Source: Pseudochryseolinea flava
Lineage (GTDB): Bacteria; Bacteroidota; Bacteroidia; Cytophagales; Cyclobacteriaceae
Direction: 5' to 3'
Length of the DNA stretch: 64,000 nt
NCBI RefSeq assembly: GCF_003286915.1
Contig: NZ_QMFY01000018.1
Location: forward strand, 47,435-111,434
Of the stretch, positions 1 through 9,107 are shown in pieces (within the stretch, counting starts at the first letter, position 1; every line of letters begins with the position of its first letter). The translations under genes were made by a program, and so were the position numbers. Under the pieces are notes generated by a model. That model was not told where the DNA came from. It made no database searches and worked only from the letters and a program-made list of their open reading frames with translations.

Positions 1-87
1 GGCTTTTTTTGTGCTGCTTGGTGTCAATTTGATTAGCTTAAGTTACCTTAAAATAACAACGTTGTTAAACAAACCAATACCGTCACC

Positions 88-726
88 ATGGGACTAGACA
101 TGAGACCAATGGGGAAACCCAAGCCAGGATTCGAAGATCGATTTGAGGAAATTTATAAGATGCTATCAAGCAATAAGATTCCTCCATCGTCATCCAAAGA
201 AGATTTATTGAAGGAATGGTTTACAGGACAAATTAAGACCTAAGATACCATCAACGCTCCAAGAGTCGGGCGAGACAAAGAAGCCGACGATTGGATTAAG
301 ATGAAATATGATCAACTCGAACAGAAGCCACCGTTCGATGAGGTGATGCGACAATACAATGGCTTCTATGTGATCGAGCTTGCAAAAGAACAAGACGGTG
401 TTCCTGTTTACAGGGCGATGGGGCAAGATGAGAATGTGTTTAGAGGGCAATTTATGTCAGATTGTGTTGACTTAATTGGTGACGAATTGGTGAGTGAAGC
501 TTGGCAAACGAAGCTGGCAAAAGAAACGCTAGACTATGGCAACAGGCTCATGCGTGTGGCAGATGAAATCGCGAAGGACCAGAACTTGGAATATCTCAAG
601 TCGCAACGCCAACCACCTGACACTGCCCAAGAATTAGTAGCGAGTAAATTACACATCGTCTATTCATTGGCGCGGTGGTTGATTTTCTATGGCAAAAATG
701 GGCACGGTTACGAGGCGGATTTTTAG
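88..726 (+). pseudogene. Conserved hypothetical protein interrupted by an in-frame TAA
   Basis: Two open segments lie in the same frame: 88-243 (51 residues, starting MGLDMRPMGKPKPGFED) and 301-726 (141 residues). The 19 codons between them, after the TAA at 241-243, are also open and protein-like (they read DTINAPRVGRDKEADDWIK), so the whole stretch reads as one protein of about 212 residues with a single nonsense codon after residue 51. The downstream part is acidic and soluble, with no signal peptide or membrane segment, and ends GKNGHGYEADF. I do not know its function. The first part alone or the part from 301 could still be made. A base-call error is the main alternative to a true pseudogene. 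Confidence 0.65.
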
Positions 727-761
727 TATGTCTTAGGCGTAGATAGTGGCAATGCAAATCG

Positions 762-794
762 AAAAGCCATCTTAAAATGTAAGGTGGCTTTTTT
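762..794 (+). terminator. Rho-independent terminator
   Basis: Stem AGCCATCTT (766-773) pairs with AAGGTGGCT (781-789), allowing one G-U pair, across a 7-nt loop, and runs into six T. It lies 36 nt downstream of the broken gene at 88-726. Confidence 0.8.
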
Positions 795-841
795 GTTGCC
801 CGCCCATTCTATGCATACATTGCAATGATCAAATCACATTC

Positions 842-1420
842 GTGAAAAAAGATCTCAGAACAATTGCGCATACAGCAAGTTTGGATTTGAAAATCGTAAA
901 CGAAACAATGAAAGTCAGCGCTAAGTTCAGCCTTCGCAATAGATTTAATATTGGAATGTTGTTGATTTTCGTTGTCAGTATTACTGTTTTGTATTTCTTG
1001 ATTGATCGGGTTAACAACATCGATTGGGCTTTCGTCGTGATGATGCTTCTTGTCACCGTTCTTCTGATGCTTTCGTTACTTTCCCTGATTAAACAATGCA
1101 CCGATTTTTTGCTCATCACGGGAAAAGAAATTGTATTCAGAAACAGTTTGCGTACGCGTGTAATTAAAGTTGAGCCAGCGTTGAAAGTGAACACGTCAAT
1201 ACAGAGAATATTTACAAGAACGCAATATGCATCGCGTGGCTCATATTCTTGGCAAGTTGAAATCACGATTGAGAAGCGTGAAGCGAAAATCAGGATCTTG
1301 GATTTTAGTGTAGACCACGATTATTTCGATGGAGCAGATTATCTGCGAAAAACCATTGAACGATTTTTAACACAGAAGATAGAAGCCACTCACGCCGGCA
1401 ACTTGCCGCACAAGAACTAA
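842..1420 (+). CDS. Hypothetical membrane protein with two transmembrane segments
   Basis: A 192-residue protein with two close hydrophobic segments near residues 38-57 and 60-80, separated by a short polar turn (DRVNNIDW). A basic cytosolic N-terminus precedes them and a soluble C-terminal domain of about 100 residues with alternating beta-type segments follows. That is the architecture of small PH-like membrane proteins, but no family motif is certain. The chosen start is GTG at 842; an in-frame ATG at 908 would remove 22 residues and leave both membrane segments intact. It is monocistronic, with terminators on both sides. Function unknown. Confidence 0.7.
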   Translation: MKKDLRTIAHTASLDLKIVNETMKVSAKFSLRNRFNIGMLLIFVVSITVLYFLIDRVNNIDWAFVVMMLLVTVLLMLSLLSLIKQCTDFLLITGKEIVFRNSLRTRVIKVEPALKVNTSIQRIFTRTQYASRGSYSWQVEITIEKREAKIRILDFSVDHDYFDGADYLRKTIERFLTQKIEATHAGNLPHKN

Positions 1421-1425
1421 AAAGA

Positions 1426-1456
1426 AAAGGCCATCTTCATCTTAAAGACGGCCTTT
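1426..1456. terminator. Bidirectional terminator between convergent genes
   Basis: Hairpin with arms AAAGGCCATCTT and AAGACGGCCTTT around a short loop; A and T runs on the outer sides make it usable from both strands. It separates the plus gene ending at 1420 from the minus gene ending at 1478. Confidence 0.75.
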
Positions 1457-1477
1457 AATGTTATACCTGGAGATTTG

Positions 1478-1990
1478 CTAGTTAGAGCGACAGGTGCTGA
1501 ATCCGAGACGTCCGGCGGCACCATCATTGGCAAACGCCTTACCGATATTTCCACCAGCTAAAACAATATCCTTATCAGGGCCAGATGCTGCTAAATGCAC
1601 TTTAATACAAGCATCAAGGCCGATGATATCGTTGTATGTAATTTTTGATTCGTCGGCGAGCTGCGACAAAATTGTTTCGCTTTTACCATTGCTGCCTTCG
1701 ACCGGCATGAGTTGAGCTGCTACATCCGCATCGGGGGTGCCGATATTGCCGAGGTGCAGGTGAACAGGATGCTGAAGCTTACCTTCGGTTCCCGTAAGCT
1801 GTAAGGTTACGAGTATCGTGCCGTCCACCTTTTCCTGAAAGGTAACGGCGCCTTGAACAGCGTATTCTGAGCCTGGTTTCAATGCGTAAGTCGCCTCATT
1901 TCCGGTGAAATCATTCTTCTTCACAGATTCGTTTTCTTGGCAAGCAACAAGGGCCAACGAGATCAAGCCGATTATCATGAGATATTTCAT
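1478..1990 (-). CDS. Lipoprotein with a CHRD-like beta-sandwich
   Basis: A 170-residue exported lipoprotein: a short hydrophobic signal followed by lipobox LVAC with the acylated Cys at residue 17. The mature part contains HPVHLHLG near residues 75-82, followed by an Asp-rich loop and a second cluster (ACIKVHLA) further on. A His-rich strand of this kind is typical of CHRD-type domains and of Cu/Zn-superoxide-dismutase-like folds, but the full copper ligand set of SodC is not evident, so no enzymatic call is made. It is convergent with the membrane protein at 842. The role, probably at the outer membrane, is unknown. Confidence 0.7.
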   Translation of the reverse strand: MKYLMIIGLISLALVACQENESVKKNDFTGNEATYALKPGSEYAVQGAVTFQEKVDGTILVTLQLTGTEGKLQHPVHLHLGNIGTPDADVAAQLMPVEGSNGKSETILSQLADESKITYNDIIGLDACIKVHLAASGPDKDIVLAGGNIGKAFANDGAAGRLGFSTCRSN

Positions 1991-2127
1991 AAAACACCTT
2001 TATTTATGATAAAATTAGAAAATTCGCTGATTAAAAAGCTAAATTTCCTGCCAGAACCTTATGTGATTCCTGATGATTTGGCACGGATGTAGCAAGCATA
2101 GGAACGGAAAAGCGTAATATTTATTTT

Positions 2128-3495
2128 GTGAAGCGACTTTACACACTCCTCTTCGTGATCGCGGCCGGATGCAGCCCAAAAGTCCAACCGCCCGACCCAG
2201 AATCGCTCAAACCAGCGTGGTTGAAAACCGAACCTTATCAGGACGGTTACTACACCGGTATTGGCCATTCCGTCAAAGATGGCACGAATAACTACATTCA
2301 AGCCGCCAAGAAAAGTGCGCTCGATGACCTTATCTCCGATATCAAAGTCAATATTTCGTCGACATCCATTTTAAGTCAGTTCGAAGCCGATAAAAGTGTA
2401 TCGGAGCAATACGAACAAATTATTAAAACCACTGCAGCCGACGAAATTGAAGAGTTCGAACTTGTTGATGCATGGGAAGATCCAAACAACTATTGGGTAT
2501 ACTATCGCCTCTCCATCTCGCGCTACAGGCAAATTAAAGAAGAGCAAAAACGAAACGCGACATTACTTGCTACCGACTACCTGCAAAAAGCGAAAGATGC
2601 AGAGCGCGCTTCGGAAAGATTGCAAGCCATCAGTTTCTACTTCCAAGCATTTAGAAGTATTGAAAAGTATTTGGGTGAAGCCATTCGCGTGCAAGTCGAT
2701 GGTAAAGAGGTACTGTTGGTGAATGAAATTTATGCGTCAATTCAAACTACGCTCGACAAGGTTTTTCTAAAAGTAGATCCGCCGGCATTGAACATTAATC
2801 GACGACTTCAGCAGAGTGGTCAGTCGGTCGTAGCGAAGGCCAATTACAAGGACAATAGCAAACTGGTTGCAGACCTTCCTTTGTTTGCTGCGTTCGAAAA
2901 AGGCGCTGGCGACGTGTTTCCCAATTATAAAACCGATGAACATGGTCAAGCAAAAATTCTGTTGACCAAAATCGGTTCGCGTGATCTTGAGCAAACGCTG
3001 AATGTAAAAGTTGATATTGACATGTTGAGCGGAAACTCCAGTTCGCCAATATTCAAATTGATTGCAAAAACTTTCCATGTTCCGCAATCACAGGCAATGC
3101 TTCGTGTGCAACGTCCGGTGGTTTACATGACATCGCTAGAAAAAAGTTTAGGCCAAAACAAAGCCAGTATTCAAATCAGCAACAAGCTCCGGAATTTACT
3201 GGCGAACAACGGATTTGAATTTACCGATTCGAAAGGTACCGCAGACCTTTGGTTCGATGTGCAATCAGATTCGGAGCGCGGTTCGATTACGGGTAGCATC
3301 TACATTACCTATCTTACGAGCAATATCAAGGTGATGGCGGTAAAAGAAAATAAAGAGATCTATGCGACGACATTAGACCGCGTTCGTGGTTATGGATTGG
3401 ATTATGATAAATCAAGTATCGACGCCTACAGTAAAGCCTTGGAAACGCTTGAAAAGGAGCGTATGAGTGAATTACTGAATACAATTTTGCAGTAG
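2128..3495 (+). CDS. LPP20 family lipoprotein
   Basis: A 455-residue lipoprotein with a GTG start and lipobox IAAGC (acylated Cys at residue 15). The N-terminal 140 residues fit the LPP20/FlgO-like fold: a Pro-Ala-Trp-Leu entry (KPAWLKTEP), the YYTGIGHS strand, then a long helix of Ala and Lys in which residues of DLISDIKVNISS are characteristic. A central region with helical repeats follows, and a C-terminal domain from about residue 320 has a second LPP20-like alpha/beta unit. A smaller LPP20-type lipoprotein lies just downstream. Family members are envelope lipoproteins of poorly defined role. Confidence 0.75.
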   Translation: MKRLYTLLFVIAAGCSPKVQPPDPESLKPAWLKTEPYQDGYYTGIGHSVKDGTNNYIQAAKKSALDDLISDIKVNISSTSILSQFEADKSVSEQYEQIIKTTAADEIEEFELVDAWEDPNNYWVYYRLSISRYRQIKEEQKRNATLLATDYLQKAKDAERASERLQAISFYFQAFRSIEKYLGEAIRVQVDGKEVLLVNEIYASIQTTLDKVFLKVDPPALNINRRLQQSGQSVVAKANYKDNSKLVADLPLFAAFEKGAGDVFPNYKTDEHGQAKILLTKIGSRDLEQTLNVKVDIDMLSGNSSSPIFKLIAKTFHVPQSQAMLRVQRPVVYMTSLEKSLGQNKASIQISNKLRNLLANNGFEFTDSKGTADLWFDVQSDSERGSITGSIYITYLTSNIKVMAVKENKEIYATTLDRVRGYGLDYDKSSIDAYSKALETLEKERMSELLNTILQ

Positions 3496-3587
3496 GTTGA
3501 ACTAAAAATCAACTTTTTCGCAGAATCATCAGGTTTGGTATTTGATTTGCCTAAGTATAACTTGTAAACTAAATTTTCAATTGACAT

Positions 3588-4160
3588 ATGAAAAAACTTG
3601 CCCTATCTGCACTGACGATGATTGCCCTTGGGACTGTCTTTGTAACAGGCTGTAAAAGCAAAAAAGAAGTAAAGGCTCCTAAAGGTGAAGTTGAGGTTTC
3701 TGTTCCATGTTCAGGTCCTGATTTCTTTACGACCAATAAATTTTTCCGCGCGAATTCAATTGGTGAAAGTGAAGATCAGGTAGTATCAAAGAAGAAAGCG
3801 TTAACAAACGCACGCAATGAACTCGCACAAGCAATTCAAACTACCGTTAAGACCGTAACCGACAACTATGTAAACTCTCGCGAAATGAATAACCGCGAAG
3901 AAGTGGAGGAGCGTTTTGAAAGTCTTAACCGCGAAGTAGTAGACCAAACTATTTCTGGTGTGCGTACCATTTGCGAGAAATTAATGAAGACTGCAGAAGG
4001 TAGATATAAAACATATATCGCAATTGAATTGTCTGCCGATGAACTGGTGTCGAAGTATAACGAACGCATCTCTAAAGATGAGCGTTTGAAAATCGATTAC
4101 GACTACGAAAAGTTCAAGGAGACTTTTGAGAAAGAAATGGAGAAAATGGGTAATAACTAA
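3588..4160 (+). CDS. Small LPP20-like lipoprotein
   Basis: A 190-residue lipoprotein with signal peptide MKKLALSALTM and lipobox VTGC (Cys at residue 22), followed by a Lys-rich linker. The mature domain carries a long Ala- and Asn-rich helix (KKKALTNARNELAQAI) and the strand RYKTYIAIELS, which matches the LPP20 layout seen in the larger upstream lipoprotein. The C-terminus is a charged helix ending in KEMEKMGNN. The pair at 2128 and 3588 probably arose as related envelope proteins; they are 92 nt apart and co-oriented. A strong terminator follows. Confidence 0.75.
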   Translation: MKKLALSALTMIALGTVFVTGCKSKKEVKAPKGEVEVSVPCSGPDFFTTNKFFRANSIGESEDQVVSKKKALTNARNELAQAIQTTVKTVTDNYVNSREMNNREEVEERFESLNREVVDQTISGVRTICEKLMKTAEGRYKTYIAIELSADELVSKYNERISKDERLKIDYDYEKFKETFEKEMEKMGNN

Positions 4161-4185
4161 TACCATCCTCCTAAAAACAATATTG

Positions 4186-4222
4186 CAGAAGCCCGGATAT
4201 TTCGCCGGGCTTCTGTATTTTT
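4186..4222 (+). terminator. Rho-independent terminator
   Basis: An 11-bp GC-rich stem (arm CAGAAGCCCGG, 4186-4196, pairing with 4205-4215) is followed by a T-rich tail. It ends the lipoprotein transcript 26 nt after its stop codon. Confidence 0.85.
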
Positions 4223-4245
4223 GTGAAGTCCCCAATCCATCTCGT

Positions 4246-4410
4246 ATGGAAACGCCACATCAAATAAAACTCGGTATCAAGCCGAGCCAACAAATTTACC
4301 CCTATCAGGCTTCCGCCGAATATTTCACCTGCCTTTCGCCATTGTCTTTGAATGTTACTATCGATGACAATATCACCTGCCATTACCGGTTAGAAATAGG
4401 TGTCAGATGA
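4246..4410 (+). CDS. Putative 54-residue microprotein overlapping a J-domain gene
   Basis: A short open frame starts at ATG 4246, just after the terminator, and ends with a TGA that overlaps the ATG of the next gene (ATGA, 4407-4410). The four-base overlap is the arrangement of translationally coupled genes and is the main reason to believe in it. The product has no membrane segment or signal peptide; it is rich in aromatic and beta-branched residues ([30 protein letters not shown]) and looks like a small beta-rich protein. No family recognised. It could be a chance open frame. Confidence 0.45.
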   Translation: METPHQIKLGIKPSQQIYPYQASAEYFTCLSPLSLNVTIDDNITCHYRLEIGVR

Positions 4411-5171
4411 AAGATTATTATGCAATTTTAGGCGTGAGTGATCACGCGCATTCATCTGAGATCAAGCGTGCTTATCGAAGACTAGCTATTCAGTATCATC
4501 CCGACAAAAATCCGTCACCAGAAGCGCAGACACTCTTCGTGGAGATCAATGAAGCATACGATGTCTTGATCGATCCGCAAGAAAGACGTGCTTATGACCT
4601 TCGCCGGTATAAACCTTTTGCTGAATTTGTTCAAGAGGAACAGCTTCCGAAACATCGAGATCCTCGATATCGACCAAAGCCGAACTACAAAAGAGAAAAG
4701 TCGCAACAGCTACGCTTCATGGAACGCATGGCGCAACCCGCGCGCATGTTGAATATTGTCGGGCTTGTTCTTGTTCTCCTATTTACTGTAGACTACATCA
4801 TGCCTTATCGTCAAACTTCAGAAGTGATCACCAATGGCCCTGAAATTGAATTACAGCGTCGCGGTGCGCCTTATTATTTGACGACAGCTTCTCATAAAAC
4901 GGTTAAAGTGTACCGAAAGCTCAGTGAGTTTGGTGGACGCATAAAGCTTACGCAGACACGTATTTTTGGAATCACGATGTCGGTGAGTGATCTGTCAGGG
5001 TTTAATCAAGTAACAATGGGCTACATGTATCGCGGGTATATCATCTTTCCGTTATTTCTGTTGATTGCTTCCGTAGTGGGTGTAATCAACCGAAGGAACA
5101 TTATTATTAATTTTAATTTTGCTGTGGGTACGGGCCTCATGTTGATCATTAACTATTTCCTGGTATTCTAA
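4407..5171 (+). CDS. Membrane-bound J-domain protein, copy 1
   Basis: A 254-residue protein starting with a canonical J domain (residues 1-65) that includes the HPD tripeptide in YHPDKN, needed to stimulate a DnaK-type ATPase. A basic linker rich in Pro, Arg and Lys follows, then a membrane segment near residues 107-127, an extracytoplasmic domain of about 75 residues, and two closely spaced membrane segments at the C-terminus. There is no G/F region, zinc centre or client-binding domain, so it is a type III co-chaperone, probably recruiting DnaK to the inner membrane. It is 12 nt upstream of a paralogue with the same architecture. Confidence 0.85.
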   Translation: MKDYYAILGVSDHAHSSEIKRAYRRLAIQYHPDKNPSPEAQTLFVEINEAYDVLIDPQERRAYDLRRYKPFAEFVQEEQLPKHRDPRYRPKPNYKREKSQQLRFMERMAQPARMLNIVGLVLVLLFTVDYIMPYRQTSEVITNGPEIELQRRGAPYYLTTASHKTVKVYRKLSEFGGRIKLTQTRIFGITMSVSDLSGFNQVTMGYMYRGYIIFPLFLLIASVVGVINRRNIIINFNFAVGTGLMLIINYFLVF

Positions 5172-5183
5172 CTAATTGAAGAG

Positions 5184-5963
5184 ATGAAAGACTACTATGC
5201 AATTCTCGGTGTCCGCGAAGCGGCAAGTTCTGCAGAGATTAAGCGCGCTTATCGTTTGCTGGCCGTGCAATATCACCCCGACAAAAATCCGAGTGCAGAA
5301 GCAGAGTCATTGTTCAAGGAAATAAACGAAGCATATGATGTGCTGAGCGATGTAAATAAAAAGTTTTTCTATGATCAACGACGGTATAAGTCGCTGCACG
5401 AAGTGTTGGCCGAAGAGCCGGTAAAAACGCACCGAGATCCGCGCTATCGAGCAAAAACAGCAACAACGAATCGAACAGGGAAACCTAGAAAGCCACCGGA
5501 GTATTTGTTGATGGAGAAGTTGAACAAGTATGTGTTATGGATAAATATTGCAGGTGCGGCGATTGTTGTATTCTTTTTATTTGATTATGTCATTCCATAC
5601 AAAACAACTCAGGAGGCAGTCTATTCCATTCGTGAGGTACGGAATGTAAGATCCCGAGGTATTGTGTATTATATGATCACGACGGAATCAGATAAAAAAA
5701 TAAAAGTTTATGATCTCGTTCCAGGAATAGCCGATGGATTTACGCTAGACTCAAGTCGCATTTACGGTATGCCAATGGCGATTTCAACGAGTAGGGGAGA
5801 GTTCAAGCTTGCCTACATGTATAGTGCACTAATCTTTGTTCCTTTGTTGTTGTTGCTTATTGCCAGCATCGGAATCTTGATCAAGAAAAATATCACAGGG
5901 GCTTTTAACTGTGGTATTGTAACAACAGTACTAATAATCATAACTTTGGTGTTGATCTACTAA
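5184..5963 (+). CDS. Membrane-bound J-domain protein, copy 2
   Basis: A 259-residue paralogue of the preceding protein: J domain at residues 1-65 with HPD in YHPDKN, basic linker, one membrane segment near residues 115-135, a domain outside the membrane, and two C-terminal membrane segments. The J domains are highly alike, including the first ten residues [10 protein letters not shown], while the middle domains have diverged, which points to an older tandem duplication. It lies in one apparent operon with copy 1 and the SUI1-like gene 10 nt downstream. Confidence 0.85.
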   Translation: MKDYYAILGVREAASSAEIKRAYRLLAVQYHPDKNPSAEAESLFKEINEAYDVLSDVNKKFFYDQRRYKSLHEVLAEEPVKTHRDPRYRAKTATTNRTGKPRKPPEYLLMEKLNKYVLWINIAGAAIVVFFLFDYVIPYKTTQEAVYSIREVRNVRSRGIVYYMITTESDKKIKVYDLVPGIADGFTLDSSRIYGMPMAISTSRGEFKLAYMYSALIFVPLLLLLIASIGILIKKNITGAFNCGIVTTVLIIITLVLIY

Positions 5964-5973
5964 CTCACAAGCC

Positions 5974-6321
5974 ATGGCAAAGAAAAACGATTGGAAAAAT
6001 AGGGAAGGCGTTGTTTACTCCACCAATTCTGATTTTGATTACGCCTATCAACAGCAAGAGGAGGCAACAACGCTATCGCCGCAGCAACAACAGCTCCGTG
6101 TTCAGTTGGACAAAAGCATGCGTGCAGGGAAGCAAGTTACGTTGGTAACGGGGTTCGTTGGAGCGTCGACAGATCTTGAGGCGCTCGGAAAAATGCTCAA
6201 GTCGAAATGTGGTGTTGGCGGATCTGTGAAAGATGGCGAAGTACTCATTCAAGGCGATCATCGCGATAAAGTCGTCCAAGTCTTGATCAAAGAAGGTTAT
6301 AAAGCAAAACGCACCGGCTAA
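5974..6321 (+). CDS. SUI1/eIF1-like translation factor (YciH family)
   Basis: A 115-residue protein. Residues 45-115 form the SUI1 domain: GKQVTLVTGF, a central KMLKSKCGVGGSVKDG loop and the C-terminal IQGDHRDKVVQVL helix, all typical of YciH/eIF1. The N-terminal 40 residues are a polar, Gln-rich extension. In bacteria this fold binds the small ribosomal subunit and is thought to influence initiation fidelity. It is the last gene of the J-protein operon. The family assignment is firm; the physiological role is inferred. Confidence 0.9.
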   Translation: MAKKNDWKNREGVVYSTNSDFDYAYQQQEEATTLSPQQQQLRVQLDKSMRAGKQVTLVTGFVGASTDLEALGKMLKSKCGVGGSVKDGEVLIQGDHRDKVVQVLIKEGYKAKRTG

Positions 6322-6412
6322 CCTTTAATACCGTTTTAATCGACATATCTTTTATTTCAATAGAGATTCATATATGTTTCTCGCCTGGTAGCGGACGCTC
6401 ATGTATTGCCGC

Positions 6413-6420
6413 TAGATTTG
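6413..6420 (+). promoter_or_regulatory. Candidate Bacteroidota -7 element upstream of yitT-like gene
   Basis: TAGATTTG matches the TAnnTTTG consensus exactly and lies 15 nt before the ATG at 6435, so the transcript leader would be very short. No clear -33 TTTG is seen at the usual distance. Confidence 0.4.
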
Positions 6421-6434
6421 ATTATTTTTAACAC

Positions 6435-7346
6435 ATGTCTACCCAACAAAGATTTGTAGAGCTTCAGGCTATTCGACTGAGAAGAATTAACCTGTGGCGC
6501 TGGATTAAAGATATTGCTTTTATATGTCTGGGCGTAGCCGCCGCCACCTTTGGACTAAAAGGTTTTTTATTGCCAAACGAATTTCTCGATGGTGGTGTCG
6601 TCGGGATCTCCCTATTAATCAATGTACTGACAAAACTCGATTTATCAATTTTGTTGGTGGTGATCAACATTCCATTCATGATCATCGGTTATACGCAGAT
6701 ATCAAAAGTGTTTGCGCTCAAAACATTTGCCGCCATCATTACCCTCGCGATATGTCTTGAGTTTATTGAGGTGCCTTTTATCACGCACGATAAATTGTTG
6801 GTCTCTTTCTTCGGCGGATTCTTTCTCGGCCTAGGAATTGGTCTTTCAATTAGAGGTGGGTGTGTGATTGATGGAACCGAAGTGCTGGCGATTTATACGA
6901 GTCGAAAGACTGCGCTCACGGTAGGCGATATTATTCTCATTTTGAACATCATCATTTTCGCCGTTGCGGGCTATTATCTCAAAATTGAGATTGCACTATA
7001 TGCTATTCTCACCTATCTCGTTGCTTCTAAAACCGTCGACTTTGTTGTGCATGGTATTGAGGAGTATACAAGCGTGATGATTGTGTCACAAAAAAGCAAT
7101 GAGATTATGCATGCCATTAGTGATCATATGGGTAGGGGAGTAACGATCTTAAAAGGCAAGCGTGGTTTCGGAAAACACGGCCATCGCGATGATGATATCG
7201 ATGTTTTATTCTCAGTAATTACACGTCTCGAACTTCAGAAACTGAAAACAGAAATCGCAAAAATCGACGAAGAAGCTTTTGTTGTCGAAAATAGCGTCAA
7301 TGATATTAAAGGCGGAATGATCAAGAAAAGACCGTTACATGATTGA
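6435..7346 (+). CDS. YitT family membrane protein
   Basis: A 303-residue protein with about five transmembrane helices in residues 22-205 (the DUF161/YitT membrane domain), including the conserved turns LPNEFLDGGVVGISLL and IRGGCVIDGTEVLA. A C-terminal soluble domain of the DUF2179 type follows from about residue 220, with GRGVTILKGKRGF and a His-Arg-Asp-Asp stretch. The substrate is not established for this family. It is monocistronic with a consensus-like promoter just ahead; the first codons after the stop contain short octamer-like repeats. Confidence 0.85.
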   Translation: MSTQQRFVELQAIRLRRINLWRWIKDIAFICLGVAAATFGLKGFLLPNEFLDGGVVGISLLINVLTKLDLSILLVVINIPFMIIGYTQISKVFALKTFAAIITLAICLEFIEVPFITHDKLLVSFFGGFFLGLGIGLSIRGGCVIDGTEVLAIYTSRKTALTVGDIILILNIIIFAVAGYYLKIEIALYAILTYLVASKTVDFVVHGIEEYTSVMIVSQKSNEIMHAISDHMGRGVTILKGKRGFGKHGHRDDDIDVLFSVITRLELQKLKTEIAKIDEEAFVVENSVNDIKGGMIKKRPLHD

Positions 7347-7381
7347 TGTGTTGGCGTGTTGATGTTTGGCATGTTGAGCGT
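7347..7381 (+). repeat. Short octad-like repeat after a stop codon
   Basis: Immediately after the yitT-like stop codon the sequence shows imperfect units TGTTGGCG and TGTTGATG, then TGTTGAGC. An 11-nt piece, ATGTTGAGCGT (7371-7381), recurs at 7515-7525 in the same intergenic space. It may be related to the heptad arrays further right. Confidence 0.4.
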
Positions 7382-7539
7382 TAAAGGGTCTTCCGCCGGA
7401 ATTGGATGTCGGTTAGTGAGGGCTTTTTCCTAACGGTCATTGGTGATCATCGTATCATAGGGCCGTGATTGTTAATCCAGCTTAAAATCATTCCTACGCA
7501 GTGGTCAATCGAAAATGTTGAGCGTGTAACTAAACAGGG

Positions 7540-7569
7540 TTTCACAATCCACTTCAATGCTTATCTTTG
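7540..7569 (+). promoter_or_regulatory. Candidate promoter of nuoABCD
   Basis: A full -7 match, TATCTTTG (7562-7569), lies 18 nt after a TTTC that can serve as a -33 element (7540-7543). The predicted start of transcription is only a few bases before the ATG at 7579, which suggests a nearly leaderless mRNA. Confidence 0.5.
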
Positions 7570-7578
7570 ATTCCGATT

Positions 7579-8079
7579 ATGAAGCAAAGTCTGTCAGCAT
7601 TCGGAGAAGTATTATTGTTTATCGCCGGCGGCACGATCTTTATTCTAGTCACATTCCTGGTGTCGCGCCTCATTCGCCCTGCGAGACCCAATCCTGAGAA
7701 GTTATCGACCTACGAGAGTGGTGAAGAGCCAACCAGCGAAGCGTGGTCGCAATTCAATACACGGTTTTATATTGTTGCCCTCATCTTTTTACTTTTTGAA
7801 GTGGAGATTGTGTTTCTTTTTCCTTGGACAACAATCTTCGCTAAAAGCGATTTGATTAAAGCAACAGACGGTCAATGGGGATGGTTTACCCTCCTGGAGA
7901 TGATAATCTTTATTGTGATTCTTGCCTTAGGCCTTGTGTATGCGTGGGTGAATGGACATCTCGATTGGATCAAGCCTGATCCGAAACCGACTCAGATCGA
8001 TTCGCCAGTACCGCATGCGTTGTACGAGAAGCTTAACGAAAAATTCAAGAACTATCGAAAAGAAGGAGAACGCTTATGA
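7579..8079 (+). CDS. nuoA: NADH-quinone oxidoreductase subunit A
   Basis: A 166-residue membrane subunit of complex I with three transmembrane helices. Diagnostic segments are the loop [12 protein letters not shown], the [19 protein letters not shown] helix with its conserved acidic residues, and [12 protein letters not shown] 7579 is preferred over the TTG at 7567 because the promoter -7 element overlaps the latter. It is the first gene of a nuoABCD set whose members overlap by 4 nt or lie close together. NuoA sits at the junction between the quinone chamber and the membrane arm. Confidence 0.92.
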   Translation: MKQSLSAFGEVLLFIAGGTIFILVTFLVSRLIRPARPNPEKLSTYESGEEPTSEAWSQFNTRFYIVALIFLLFEVEIVFLFPWTTIFAKSDLIKATDGQWGWFTLLEMIIFIVILALGLVYAWVNGHLDWIKPDPKPTQIDSPVPHALYEKLNEKFKNYRKEGERL

Positions 8080-8618
8080 AAGGGTTGCTGGATCAACAAT
8101 TTGCGCAGGGAGGTGTAATGGTGACGCGATTGGAAGACTTGCTTAACTGGGCAAGACTTTCTTCCATGTTCCCGATGACCTTTGGTATTGCATGTTGCGC
8201 AATAGAGTTTATGAGTACGGGAACAACCGTTTACGACATGGATCGTTTCGGAATGGCACCACGCGCAACACCGCGACAAGCCGATGTGATGATCGTCGCC
8301 GGAACAGTAACATTTAAAATGGCGGATCGCATTAAGCGTTTATATGAACAGATGGCCGAGCCTCGCTATGTGATCTCGATGGGCTCGTGCTCGAATTGTG
8401 GTGGTCCTTACTGGCAGCATGGTTATCATGTGGTGAAAGGCGTTGATCGCATCGTGCCGGTTGACGTATACGTGCCAGGGTGCCCACCAAGACCCGAAGC
8501 ATTGATCGGCGGATTTTTGAAACTTCAGGAGAAAATCCGTGCCGAATCGCTGGTGGCACCAACTGCTATTGAAAATCTGTTGAAAAAAGAAAATGTTGAT
8601 CACACTGTTGCATCATGA
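8076..8618 (+). CDS. nuoB: NADH-quinone oxidoreductase subunit B
   Basis: A 180-residue subunit that carries the terminal 4Fe-4S cluster N2. The four Cys ligands are visible: adjacent Cys in IACCAIEFM, one in GSCSNCGG and one in VPGCPPRPE. The start overlaps the nuoA stop (ATGA), indicating coupled translation, and its end overlaps the nuoC start in the same way. N2 passes electrons to quinone at the interface with NuoD. Length is normal for the family. Confidence 0.95.
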   Translation: MKGLLDQQFAQGGVMVTRLEDLLNWARLSSMFPMTFGIACCAIEFMSTGTTVYDMDRFGMAPRATPRQADVMIVAGTVTFKMADRIKRLYEQMAEPRYVISMGSCSNCGGPYWQHGYHVVKGVDRIVPVDVYVPGCPPRPEALIGGFLKLQEKIRAESLVAPTAIENLLKKENVDHTVAS

Positions 8619-9097
8619 GCTTAGATGAATTCAAAAATATCATTGAATCGACTTCACTAAAACAAGAAGTGAAGTTTGATATGAATGCTCGTCCTCATGC
8701 AATAATTCTTGCTGCCGAAGATTTGCTCGCTGTTTGTGAAATACTTCAACGTAATCCTGCAACCTATTTCGATATGCTTTCATGCATCACAGGAATAGAT
8801 AATGGCGCTGAAGCAAATACGATGGAGGTAGTTTATAATTTGTATTCAATACCATTCAACTTACACTTGATGTTGAAAGTGGTATTGCCACGTGAAAATC
8901 CGCGGGTCGAATCAGTCAGTGGCATTTGGAAAACTGCAGATTGGCTTGAACGCGAGGTGTTCGATATGTATGGAATTCAATTCTTGAACCATCCAGACTT
9001 ACGCCGAATTTTGATGCCTGCTGACTGGGAAGGATATCCTCTGCGCAAGGATTACAAGCATCAGGATTATTACAGAAATATCAAGGTGGAGTATTAA
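8615..9097 (+). CDS. nuoC: NADH-quinone oxidoreductase subunit C
   Basis: A 160-residue 30-kDa-type subunit of the complex I connecting module. The family signature is present as [22 protein letters not shown] (quoted in part; about residues 109-130), followed by [22 protein letters not shown]. It is a separate gene here, not fused to nuoD as in enterobacteria. It overlaps nuoB by 4 nt and is 10 nt upstream of nuoD. Confidence 0.95.
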   Translation: MSLDEFKNIIESTSLKQEVKFDMNARPHAIILAAEDLLAVCEILQRNPATYFDMLSCITGIDNGAEANTMEVVYNLYSIPFNLHLMLKVVLPRENPRVESVSGIWKTADWLEREVFDMYGIQFLNHPDLRRILMPADWEGYPLRKDYKHQDYYRNIKVEY

Positions 9098-9107
9098 AGC
9101 GAGTACA

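Noticed and set aside
4126..4410. 94-residue plus-strand frame starting inside the LPP20 gene
   Set aside because: It passes through the terminator; only the portion from ATG 4246 is credible.
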